Positions 1 through 6,437 of a stretch of 7,358 bases of DNA are shown piece after piece. Source of the stretch: Candidatus Thorarchaeota archaeon (GTDB lineage: Archaea > Asgardarchaeota > Thorarchaeia > Thorarchaeales > Thorarchaeaceae); contig JAEORI010000349.1 in assembly GCA_016840965.1 (NCBI GenBank), positions 1 through 7,358 on the forward strand, read 5' to 3'. Made by a program: the position numbers and the translations under genes. The notes beneath the pieces were generated by a model that saw only the letters and a program-made list of their open reading frames with translations, had not been told where the DNA came from and made no database searches. Within the stretch, counting starts at the first letter, position 1, and each line of letters starts with the position of its first letter.

Positions 1-107
1 ATCAAGTCTCCCAAGAAAATCACACCATCCATGGCTTCTGCTAGTCGGATCATTTTGTTAACATGAATCCATGAGTCATGAATGTCTGCCAAAATTAAGA
101 GTTCCAT
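1..107 (-). CDS. metallophosphoesterase, N-terminal part (runs off left edge)
   Basis: The first 35 codons of a minus-strand gene, cut by the window edge. The translation begins MELLILADIHDSW and reaches VIFLGDL. A hydrophobic strand ending in D-x-H (Asp8, His10), then a helix, then a second strand ending in G-D-L is the opening of the calcineurin-like metallophosphoesterase fold, where these residues bind the two metal ions. The substrate cannot be told from this fragment. The ATG lies 6 bases after the stop of the biotin ligase gene, and a GGAG at 117-120 inside the end of that gene can serve as its ribosome binding site with 9-base spacing, so translation is probably coupled. Family assignment is fairly secure; function beyond phosphoesterase is unknown. 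Confidence 0.72.
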   Translation of the reverse strand, partial: MELLILADIHDSWIHVNKMIRLAEAMDGVIFLGDL

Positions 108-113
108 TACTCT

Positions 114-896
114 TCACTCCAAGGTTCTCAAATGAGAAACATCACCCTCAACCACAGTCTTGCATCCTTCATTAGTTTCAACTATAAGGGCTCCAGTTGT
201 GTCAATATCTTTGGCAATTCCAATAATAGTCTTACCCGCTTCATGTATGCGAACTTTTGCACCTATTGTTGAACTGAATTTTCGTAGTTCGTTCAAAACT
301 CCGACAAATGAGGATTCAGATTCCACATTCTGAAGTAACATGTCAATTTCATTTGTGATAGAACAGAGTAGAGATTCTAATGTGGTTTCTTTGCCTATTT
401 CATCGAAAACGGATGTCGCAGGCCACTGTAGTCCTGCAGGCATATGTGTAACTGGACAGTTTTGGTTAACACCGATGCCAACTATTATTCCAAAAGACTC
501 ATCTTCCCTTGTAACTGCCTCACAAAGGATTCCTGCAATCTTTTTCTCATCAACCAGTACATCATTAGGCCACTTCAGAGTCACATTTCTTAAACCAAAT
601 GAACTCAAACTTCGAACAACTGCGCAACCACTGAGAAGTCCTAATAGAGGTGCGGTTTCAACGCTAAGACGGGGCTTTAGTATTATAGAGAAGTAGAGTC
701 CTCCAACTGGAGAAAGCCATGATCTACCTTTTCTCCCACGACCTGCTGTCTGTTTTTTTGCCACGACGATCAGTCCCTCGGTTTCGCCTTGCAAAAAAAG
801 GGTCTTAGCTTCCGAGTTTGTAGAACCTACACTATCAAAATATTTCACACGAGGGTGAAGCATTCTTGTCTTGAAACAATCAAAGTCAATACTCAA
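114..896 (-). CDS. birA: biotin--[acetyl-CoA-carboxylase] ligase, no HTH domain
   Basis: A class I biotin-protein ligase of 260 residues. It makes biotinyl-AMP and transfers biotin to the lysine of a biotin carrier protein in carboxylases such as acetyl/propionyl-CoA or pyruvate carboxylase. Seen in the sequence: FDSVGSTN at 20-27, where the catalytic domain begins; the biotin/ATP loop GRGRKGRSW at 52-60; KWPNDV at 108-113 with the expected lysine; KIAGILCE at 119-126; GIGVN at 140-144; and a C-terminal SH3-like segment at about 210-258 (KVRI, GIAKDID, GALIVE, VVEGDV). There is no N-terminal winged helix, so it should act as an enzyme only and not as a repressor like E. coli BirA. The start is TTG at 896 with GGTGA (903-907) 6 bases upstream. 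The alternative ATG at 863 (residue 12) has no visible binding site but would keep the whole domain. Confidence 0.93.
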   Translation of the reverse strand: MSIDFDCFKTRMLHPRVKYFDSVGSTNSEAKTLFLQGETEGLIVVAKKQTAGRGRKGRSWLSPVGGLYFSIILKPRLSVETAPLLGLLSGCAVVRSLSSFGLRNVTLKWPNDVLVDEKKIAGILCEAVTREDESFGIIVGIGVNQNCPVTHMPAGLQWPATSVFDEIGKETTLESLLCSITNEIDMLLQNVESESSFVGVLNELRKFSSTIGAKVRIHEAGKTIIGIAKDIDTTGALIVETNEGCKTVVEGDVSHLRTLE

Positions 897-1096
897 TCGA
901 TGTCACCAAGTGTTGAGAATATAGCTATTTGAATTCGAGGGAGATTTACAGAATCGATTATAGAATTCAATCATTAATGTTGGAAGTTAGTTTTCATACG
1001 ATAAAAATGAATCCCATCAGTCCCATATTTTTCAGCTGAGAAGAAACTACAAATGATGTTATTCAGTTCCCTTTCTAATTATAGAGGTTTAATAGA
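897..1096. other. intergenic spacer, no gene seen
   Basis: A 200-bp AT-rich gap between the stop of the four-helix membrane protein gene and the start of the biotin ligase gene, both on the minus strand. I see no open frame of useful length and no tRNA-like structure. It should hold the ligase promoter; the best but weak TATA-like stretch on the minus strand is around 917-927 (AGCTATATTC). A run of five T on the minus strand (1003-1007) could help end transcription of the upstream cluster. No strong motif is present. Confidence 0.4.
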
Positions 1097-1531
1097 CTAA
1101 ATCCAAACCCATGCCAACAGGAACCAATATAGTCCGAGTATGAAAACAATAATCCAAATGCCAATTGTAAGGAACATAAAGGGTCGTGTTTTCTTCAATA
1201 GTTTTAGTGGCATTCCTTGTTTCATCAGAAAAATGACAATAAGTACTGCACCTAAGCTAATTGCCAAAATCCCCAATATATCATGCACAATCTGATACCA
1301 GAAGGTTATCGGATTGCCAAGCATAATGGATAGTCTCTCAAATGCTCTCGGTATCATCCAAACACCAACAGTAAGAATGTGTATCAATACTACACTGTAT
1401 ACTGCTTTGTGGTGCAGTTTGAAGTGCATTCTACGCGCACCATAAATCCAACCAATGATTAGTGCCAAGAGCACAATTATCTCCAAGACAAGAATCAAAT
1501 ATGGAATAGGAATACCTAGGATTTCTTGCAT
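1097..1531 (-). CDS. four-helix membrane protein, DUF420/cytochrome b561-like
   Basis: A 144-residue integral membrane protein with four predicted helices at about 9-30, 42-62, 80-103 and 117-143. Histidines sit at 36, 40 and 41 (just before helix 2), 51 (in helix 2) and 83 (at the start of helix 3), and a KKTRPFMF segment precedes helix 4. This spacing (basic-H before one helix, WYQIVHDILG in the next, TRP before the last) resembles the DUF420 family and, more loosely, di-heme b561-type proteins, which suggests a redox or heme role; no heme binding is shown. It is the last gene of a minus-strand cluster, 14 bases after the CPWG-domain gene. The start is well supported by GGAGG at 1539-1543 with 7-base spacing. 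Existence is near certain; family is tentative. Confidence 0.85.
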   Translation of the reverse strand: MQEILGIPIPYLILVLEIIVLLALIIGWIYGARRMHFKLHHKAVYSVVLIHILTVGVWMIPRAFERLSIMLGNPITFWYQIVHDILGILAISLGAVLIVIFLMKQGMPLKLLKKTRPFMFLTIGIWIIVFILGLYWFLLAWVWI

Positions 1532-1538
1532 TTTATTT

Positions 1539-1543
1539 CCTCC
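1539..1543 (-). promoter_or_regulatory. Shine-Dalgarno site GGAGG of the membrane protein gene
   Basis: A perfect GGAGG seven bases before the ATG at 1531, lying wholly in the 14-base gap after the preceding gene. It fixes the start and shows that the gene is translated from a polycistronic message. The upstream gene of the cluster lacks such a site. Confidence 0.8.
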
Positions 1544-1545
1544 AT

Positions 1546-2286
1546 TTACTTTGTTTCAATCTCACTGACACTTCCTCTTGTTGTAAACAAACTAGATCTC
1601 AGTGTTGTACCTTTACCTTCGTGCGCTGACACAATCGCAGACCCAATCATTCCCCATGGACAAAATCTAACGTGTAGATTTTGATACGCTTCAGAATCAT
1701 GAATTCTTGAAAAGGCACAACCATTTGTCGCAACAGTGATTTTCTCACTGTCAACATTGGTACGAGCAAATTTCACAAATCCATGCCCTTGAATATAATC
1801 AGCAAATCCTTCTAGCTTTTCGGATAATGAAACGTTTGGATCCAGGAGATGTTCGGGAAGATATGCTGCTAGAATATCAGACATACGAATGAATACATAA
1901 TCCCGGATTGCAGCATCGCCTAAAATATCGATGAATACGCTTTCATATCCAAATATTGCTGCACGGAGTTTCCAGATTTCCTCCATCATTAGGTTCGTAG
2001 TAGAACCGCTTGCCTGAGCAAGTTCCACTTTCTTGTGAAAATCCGATAGGAAATCTTTGAGTTCTTGAACAAGGGTATCAGAATTTGTTACACTAGAAAA
2101 AATCTCGGGTAGGAATTCGTGGACATAATAAACCATTCGAGGTAAGACGTGTTCATCAATGACTTTGGGACCAATCAGTTCAGTTCCAACTGCTTCATAG
2201 GCATCTAGAATACCCATGTATAGGAAAACAGCTTCGAGTTGTTGACCACCCTGTGATTGAGATTCTGAGCTCATGAGTAGAACCAT
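1546..2286 (-). CDS. helical protein with C-terminal Cys/His 'CPWG' domain
   Basis: I do not recognise a named family with confidence. With the ATG at 2286 the protein has 246 residues. Residues about 15-160 are mostly helical, with a low-complexity SQSQGGQQ segment near the start. The last 85 residues form a separate alpha/beta domain: strand KITVATNGCAF (Cys190), His196, then CPWGMIGSAIV (Cys209) and a strand pair ending in GSVSEIE. A C-x5-H plus CPxG pattern with this layout is reminiscent of small V4R-like or other ligand-binding sensor domains of archaea and could bind a metal or a small molecule. No membrane helix or signal peptide is seen, so it is probably cytosolic. Alternative starts are TTG at 2301 and ATG at 2274. 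A TATA-like motif at 2308-2316 lies about 25 bases before 2286, which would fit a leaderless message. The gene sits between the longin-like gene and the membrane protein gene. Confidence 0.8.
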   Translation of the reverse strand: MVLLMSSESQSQGGQQLEAVFLYMGILDAYEAVGTELIGPKVIDEHVLPRMVYYVHEFLPEIFSSVTNSDTLVQELKDFLSDFHKKVELAQASGSTTNLMMEEIWKLRAAIFGYESVFIDILGDAAIRDYVFIRMSDILAAYLPEHLLDPNVSLSEKLEGFADYIQGHGFVKFARTNVDSEKITVATNGCAFSRIHDSEAYQNLHVRFCPWGMIGSAIVSAHEGKGTTLRSSLFTTRGSVSEIETK

Positions 2287-2307
2287 TCTGCTGTTCGTCA
2301 ATGTCGC

Positions 2308-2316
2308 TTATATTTC
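2308..2316 (-). promoter_or_regulatory. candidate TATA promoter (GAAATATAA) inside the cluster
   Basis: On the minus strand GAAATATAAG combines a purine-rich BRE-like start with a TATA core. Its centre is about 25 bases from the A of the ATG at 2286, the normal archaeal distance to a transcription start, and no Shine-Dalgarno precedes that ATG. The CPWG-domain and membrane protein genes may therefore have their own leaderless transcript besides any read-through from the longin-like gene, whose stop is at 2321-2323. Only sequence pattern supports this. Confidence 0.4.
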
Positions 2317-2320
2317 TCAT

Positions 2321-3439
2321 CTATGGTTTCGAAGGACTCACTAATTCATGTAACTCAAAAAGGGTCATCCCACTAGTGTTAATTAGAGAGATCCCCGAAT
2401 TTCCTTTGCCTTTAGATTTGGCAAAGAAGCGCTTGAACGGCCTACGAGTGAGTGATTTGAACATAGATTCTATGTTCTTGATAATAGAGGATATGAAAAT
2501 AATTGATTTCTGAGAGATTGCACCACCTTCTTTTTCAGTGATACGTCCATCTGTTGAGAAGATGATTTTTCCTACTGTGCTTGCTTCTGCCGCAAATGCA
2601 ATTTTCGCTTCAAAGCTATCAGCATAACATATGGTAGTAGCAGCCTCATACACATTTTCCTTTGGAATACCCATTGCTCCACAAACAACACTCAAGACTC
2701 GGCCCCCGTTACATGCAACCACTGAATAGTCATCTGACTCGATGAAGAAATATGAATAATCTTGATTGAATCCGAAACTCTCGAAAACTTTCTGAAGAGT
2801 TGTATGAACTAGTAGAAATTCACGTACTTGCGCGTCTTTAAACAATGGTTTTGGTCTAGAGAAACTCGTTATAATTGAATTATCGTAGGAATCCACCAAA
2901 AAAGCAAGGGGAATATCACTTCGTCCTTCTAGTGATTCCAGAACATACGAAGACAACTTTTCATTACTGAAAAGTTGAGTGTTGACTCGTTCTATATTCT
3001 CCTTTATTTTCTCCTTTTCTTCAGAGGATAACTGCATTCCCTCAATCTCTGGCATTTTAACATTCAGAAGAATATTCATGATCTTGTTCATAGCCTCACG
3101 GGCAAGGTTTTCAGGCGCTTTTCTATCAAATATACCAACAAGCACACGGTTAGATTCAGGATATTGAAGATACAAGAAATACTCATTCCCAGTTGAAAAT
3201 GATTCGAGCACGTCTGAACGTGCGTGTGTACTGAAGTCTTGAATAGCAGAGAGAAATCCTGAAGAGAGAACTGCTTTATCATCATCACTGGATGAAAGGT
3301 TTCTGCTGTAGTGATACTGCAGGACACTGCGATCAATTAAAAAAATCTCTCTAAGCATCTCACCGCGTGAATGTAAATAGAACATAAGAAGAAAGCGGTT
3401 GATGAACCATTTTGGGAAAGGATTATCTACTTTTTTCAT
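2321..3439 (-). CDS. longin/roadblock-like multi-domain protein
   Basis: A 372-residue soluble protein that appears to be built from longin/roadblock-type modules, the small alpha/beta folds used in eukaryotes and Asgard archaea as platforms for small GTPases. Module 1 is about 28-125: strand LREIFLIDRS, strand LQYHYSRNL, helix LSSGFLSAIQDF (59-69), then strands EYFLYLQY and RVLVGIFD and a long helix. A charged helix (139-156, SSEEKEKIKENIERV) follows. Module 2 is about 175-255: IPLAFLVDSYDNSII, a helix at 205-222, then YSYFFIESDDYSVVACNGGRVLSVV, close to the roadblock pattern. Residues 288-330 (GKIIFSTDGRI plus helix) look like the first half of a third module, and the basic tail RRPFKRFFAKSKGKG follows. 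No GTPase motif is present. The start used is ATG 3439; ATG 3358 (residue 28), exactly where module 1 begins, is a real alternative. It heads the minus-strand cluster. Confidence 0.82.
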   Translation of the reverse strand: MKKVDNPFPKWFINRFLLMFYLHSRGEMLREIFLIDRSVLQYHYSRNLSSSDDDKAVLSSGFLSAIQDFSTHARSDVLESFSTGNEYFLYLQYPESNRVLVGIFDRKAPENLAREAMNKIMNILLNVKMPEIEGMQLSSEEKEKIKENIERVNTQLFSNEKLSSYVLESLEGRSDIPLAFLVDSYDNSIITSFSRPKPLFKDAQVREFLLVHTTLQKVFESFGFNQDYSYFFIESDDYSVVACNGGRVLSVVCGAMGIPKENVYEAATTICYADSFEAKIAFAAEASTVGKIIFSTDGRITEKEGGAISQKSIIFISSIIKNIESMFKSLTRRPFKRFFAKSKGKGNSGISLINTSGMTLFELHELVSPSKP

Positions 3440-3466
3440 TCATATCATAGAACCAAGGCGTTGACA

Positions 3467-3952
3467 ATGAAGAGAAGAATGATTCTGCTAGTTTTTTCAA
3501 TTTTATCGATAATAATCCTAATTCAAGGTACCACTGTAAATGCACACACACCTGGTCCAATTAGTCTCTCATATGATTTCGAGAGTCATGAATTGGAAGT
3601 GCAAATTACGCATAATGTTGAAAATGTAAATACTCACTATATCTATCAGATAATTGTCGAGAAAAACTCAGTCGTTGTTTTAACAAGGGATTACACGACT
3701 CAGAATACAACATCCGGAATGTCCGCAAGCTATGAGATAGCAGCAGCTCACGGTGATATACTCCGTGTTACTGCAAAATGCATCGTTTCTGGTCAAGCAT
3801 CGAATCAAATCACTGTGATTGATCCTGATAGTACAGAAACAATCACAACAAATGGAGGAGAACTATTGTTTAGCCCAACCATGTTAATTGCAGTGACAGT
3901 CATCGCTCTTGGAGCTGTTGCAGTGATAGTGATGTTCCTAAGACGTCGATAA
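3467..3952 (+). CDS. secreted, membrane-anchored protein with superoxide-reductase-like beta domain
   Basis: 161 residues. A signal peptide covers 1-26 (MKRRM, hydrophobic core ILLVFSILSIIILI, then VNA before the likely cut), so the mature chain starts at His27 with HTPG. An all-beta domain of about 90 residues follows (SLSYDF, LEVQITHNV, THYIYQIIV, GDILRVTAKC), then a short linker, one helix at about 138-157 and a final RRR, giving an outside-facing protein held by a C-terminal anchor. The THNVxxxxTHYI stretch and the late Cys105 recall the Fe-binding His-His-Cys pattern of desulfoferrodoxin/superoxide reductase, but the histidine expected after the cysteine is missing (C-I-V-S-G), so the classic site is incomplete. 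The role is unknown; metal binding or a structural surface role are both possible. ATG 3467 is preferred to TTG 3461. It is divergent from the longin-like gene. Confidence 0.82.
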   Translation: MKRRMILLVFSILSIIILIQGTTVNAHTPGPISLSYDFESHELEVQITHNVENVNTHYIYQIIVEKNSVVVLTRDYTTQNTTSGMSASYEIAAAHGDILRVTAKCIVSGQASNQITVIDPDSTETITTNGGELLFSPTMLIAVTVIALGAVAVIVMFLRRR

Positions 3953-3957
3953 TTTTT
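3953..3957 (+). terminator. T5 run after the surface-protein gene
   Basis: TTTTT directly after the TAA stop in an 18-base gap between convergent genes. Archaeal transcription often ends at T-runs without a hairpin, and the gap leaves no room for much else. The evidence is only the base pattern. Confidence 0.3.
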
Positions 3958-3970
3958 GGATTTCAGACAC

Positions 3971-5266
3971 TTAGGTAGCATCAATTGCACCATCAGGTGC
4001 AGGTTCCACCAAAAGCTCCACCTCTTTCAGCATCTGCAGCTCTGTTTCTTTGTTCTTGAAAAAGACATAGAAGAGGATGATTGCTAGTACATAAAGTCCT
4101 GAAACTAAAAGATATGGAATACGATAAAGGCTAAGAGCAAGTAACCAACCCCCAATATTTGCGGCAATAGCTCTTACAAGAGAGTCTGCTGAGCGAACAA
4201 CTCCAACAGCAGTTGCACGCTCTTCTTTTGTGAGACCCTCCATGAAGAATGCATTCGAAACCGGACCAGCCATATTCATCAGGACATTTCTTGCGACATA
4301 GCCAAGAACAGCGAATTGCAGAGTGTCGGCCCATGACAAAGTAAGCAAAAATGGGATTGAAAGTGCTTCTGTCAACACCACTGTTCGAACCTTACCAATT
4401 CTGTCAGCCAGTGCCGGAGCGAAAAAATTACCTGAAGAGAGAATTATTGTATTGATTCCGAAAATTAGACCCAAGAGCCCAGAGTCAACTGGGAATTCGT
4501 GTGTGAAGAACAGATTGAAGAAAATCACAATCATACCTGCGCCTAAACCAACTGTCGCAACTGTTGTGGCGTACTTAGTTATGAAGCCCCAGTTTTTGAC
4601 GTTCTTAAGTGCCAACCGAGAGGTTGTATAGGATGGAGTATCAGTTGACATTTGAGTAACAAAGACTATTGCTAAAATACTTGGAATCAAACTCAACCAC
4701 AAAGTGTACCGATAGGGAAAAACAAAAGGTGCCCCTGATTCAATGCCAAGTACTCCTGCGAAAACTTGTGGCATGTATCCGCCAATTAGATTTCCAACTA
4801 AGACACCAAGCAATGATACTCCACCTGCAAACCCGAATAAATGTGCACGTTCACGATCAGATGAAAGATCAGTGACGTATGGAGACCATGCAACTTCCCT
4901 AAAAGCACTGGACAATCCTAGGAAGATCTGAGACAAAATCAAACCCACAGGATTGAGTGTTGTATACTGGACTACTAGCACTATGAAGCCAACATAATTA
5001 GCTGCAAGAATGATCTTCTTTCGGCTAGCCCTATCAGAGAGCATTCCAGCTATGATAGCAATTCCAGCAGTAGCAAACATTGATACAGATAAGAAAAAAC
5101 CAATAAAGTCCTCAGGGAATCCCGCGTCTTTCAAATAAAGATTGAAGATAACACCACTGATCCCCCATGAACAAGCACTCAGGAATGCCGCAGCGATGTA
5201 TAGTTTGGCATCTCTTCCGAAGAGTTGAAGCTTTTCAGTATAGCTTAGCTTCACCTCATCGTGCAT
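3971..5266 (-). CDS. MFS transporter, 12 helices, substrate unknown
   Basis: A 431-residue major facilitator superfamily permease that moves small solutes across the cytoplasmic membrane. Signature motif A is clear in the loop after helix 2 (G74-x-L-S-D78-R-x-x-R82-K-K), with a weaker copy in the second half (ADRIGKVR at 287-294), as expected from the two six-helix halves. A polar stretch FREVAWSPYVTDLSSDRERAH sits between helices 4 and 5, and a long loop at about 205-230 separates the halves. The soluble C-terminal tail (404-431) is acidic. Nothing in the sequence tells the substrate; the divergent threonine aldolase gene weakly hints at amino acids. ATG 5266 is chosen over TTG 5272 because GGGGAT (5274-5279) lies 7 bases upstream of it. 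It converges with the surface-protein gene, with an 18-base gap. Confidence 0.92.
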   Translation of the reverse strand: MHDEVKLSYTEKLQLFGRDAKLYIAAAFLSACSWGISGVIFNLYLKDAGFPEDFIGFFLSVSMFATAGIAIIAGMLSDRASRKKIILAANYVGFIVLVVQYTTLNPVGLILSQIFLGLSSAFREVAWSPYVTDLSSDRERAHLFGFAGGVSLLGVLVGNLIGGYMPQVFAGVLGIESGAPFVFPYRYTLWLSLIPSILAIVFVTQMSTDTPSYTTSRLALKNVKNWGFITKYATTVATVGLGAGMIVIFFNLFFTHEFPVDSGLLGLIFGINTIILSSGNFFAPALADRIGKVRTVVLTEALSIPFLLTLSWADTLQFAVLGYVARNVLMNMAGPVSNAFFMEGLTKEERATAVGVVRSADSLVRAIAANIGGWLLALSLYRIPYLLVSGLYVLAIILFYVFFKNKETELQMLKEVELLVEPAPDGAIDAT

Positions 5267-5272
5267 TATCAA
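5262..5272 (+). repeat. 11-bp direct repeat TGCATTATCAA, copy 1
   Basis: TGCATTATCAA overlaps the start codon of the transporter gene. An identical copy lies at 5324-5334, 62 bp away (close to six helical turns), next to the TATA-like element. It could be an operator pair or a chance match in AT-rich DNA. Confidence 0.5.
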
Positions 5273-5383
5273 AATCCCCAGAATTAACCATTATTGAATG
5301 GACACCAATCAGCATTCCCTTTATGCATTATCAATTGAGCACAAACAGTAAGACTAAATCGAAGTATTGAGGATTCCAGCATT
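5267..5383. promoter_or_regulatory. divergent promoter region of transporter and threonine aldolase genes
   Basis: A 117-bp gap between two outward-facing genes. CTTTATG at 5319-5325 can serve as a TATA element for the aldolase (predicted start of transcription near 5347), and its complement CATAAAG can do so for the transporter (near 5296). Both would leave leaders of about 30-37 bases that contain the visible binding sites GAGGA (5369-5373, 10 bases before ATG 5384) and GGGGAT (5274-5279 on the minus strand). The two genes may thus be controlled from one point. Inferred from pattern only. Confidence 0.4.
5324..5334 (+). repeat. 11-bp direct repeat TGCATTATCAA, copy 2
   Basis: The second identical copy, partly overlapping the CTTTATG TATA-like element. 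A protein bound here would cover the proposed promoter of either divergent gene. Confidence 0.5.
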
Positions 5384-6421
5384 ATGAAGATTATTGATCT
5401 GCGCAGTGATACCATCACTCAACCGACCGATGAGATGATTGAAGCCATTGTGAAAGCTCACCAATCAGGGAGATTTGGTGATGATGTAATCGGCGAGGAT
5501 GAAGTAGTTAACGAGCTGCAGGAAAAAGCAGCGAAGATCTTGGGGAAAGAGGCAGCTCTTCTAGTTACTTCTGGTACGCAGGGTAATCTCATCTCTCTTC
5601 TTGCGCAGACCAAGAGAGGTGACGAAGTAGTTGTTGAAGAACAATCACATACATTCATGTTTGAAGCGGGTTCGATGGCATCAATAGGAGGTCTCTACCC
5701 AAAACCTGTGAGAGGACAGAGAGGGTACATACTCCCCAAAACGCTTGAGTCAGTCATCAGCCCGGATGACGCTCATTATGCAAAAACAAGTCTGGTTGTC
5801 TGTGAAAATACACATAACTACGCAGGAGGCACAGTGACACAGCCTGAACAGGTCAGAGCACTAGCATCTGTGGCTCATGATCACGGTCTCAAGGTGCATT
5901 GTGATGGAGCCAGATTATTCAATGCAGCAATCGCATTAGACGTGCCGGCAGCTCGTCTAGTTCATGATGTGGATTCGGTTCAAATCTGCCTGAGTAAGGG
6001 TCTCTCAGCCCCTGTTGGATCAATAATAGCTGGATCTGAAGAATTCATTCATGAATCACATAGACTACGAAAGAAACTAGGTGGGGGAATGCGTCAGGCA
6101 GGTATCATCGCAGCCCCTGGAATCGTGGCGCTTGAAAAAATGGTTGATCGGCTCAAGGAAGACCACGATAATGCCAAGTTGCTCTATAACAAAATAAAAC
6201 ATATACCAAACCTTATTGTTGAGGAACCTGAAACAAACATCCTATTTCTAGGACTCGAAAATTTATCGATTACTCAGATGAATCTAGCAAATGAACTCGC
6301 AAAAGAGAACATCAAGGTTTATGGGGGCTATGGCGTTAGGACAAGAATGGTTTTGAATAGAATGGTAGACCGAGAGGATATTGATAGAGTAGTAAAGGCA
6401 CTCGAACGGGTACTAAAGTGA
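5384..6421 (+). CDS. ltaE: low-specificity L-threonine aldolase
   Basis: A 345-residue fold-type I PLP enzyme that splits L-threonine or L-allo-threonine into glycine and acetaldehyde in the cytosol. Full length for the family. Seen: the N-terminal DLRSDTITQPT at 5-15, typical of threonine aldolases; FGDDVIGED at 31-39; the cofactor phosphate loop SGTQGN at 63-68; His89 in EEQSHTF, which stacks on the PLP ring; the HCDGARLFNA block at 172-181 with Asp174 and Arg177; and the Schiff-base lysine Lys205 in CLSKGLSAPVGS. KKLGGGMRQAG at 230-240 is also conserved. It may supply glycine or degrade threonine. GAGGA at 5369-5373 supports the ATG. It is divergent from the MFS gene and ends 16 bases before the end of the convergent TPR gene. 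Confidence 0.95.
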   Translation: MKIIDLRSDTITQPTDEMIEAIVKAHQSGRFGDDVIGEDEVVNELQEKAAKILGKEAALLVTSGTQGNLISLLAQTKRGDEVVVEEQSHTFMFEAGSMASIGGLYPKPVRGQRGYILPKTLESVISPDDAHYAKTSLVVCENTHNYAGGTVTQPEQVRALASVAHDHGLKVHCDGARLFNAAIALDVPAARLVHDVDSVQICLSKGLSAPVGSIIAGSEEFIHESHRLRKKLGGGMRQAGIIAAPGIVALEKMVDRLKEDHDNAKLLYNKIKHIPNLIVEEPETNILFLGLENLSITQMNLANELAKENIKVYGGYGVRTRMVLNRMVDREDIDRVVKALERVLK

Positions 6422-6437
6422 GAAGAGACATTAATGT

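Noticed and set aside
340..696. 118-codon plus-strand open frame
   Set aside because: It is antisense to the catalytic domain of the biotin ligase, whose motifs are unmistakable; the product looks like an antisense translation.
2301..2513. 70-codon plus-strand open frame
   Set aside because: It lies antisense over the end of the longin-like gene, has no clear binding site and its translation shows no domain; the minus-strand gene has the better support.
3088..3336. 82-codon minus-strand frame inside the longin-like gene
   Set aside because: It is out of frame within a longer gene with recognisable modules and has no features of its own.
5267..5383. Possible riboswitch or small RNA in the divergent gap
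   Set aside because: I found no conserved stem set or known aptamer core; the predicted leaders of about 30-37 bases are too short for a riboswitch.
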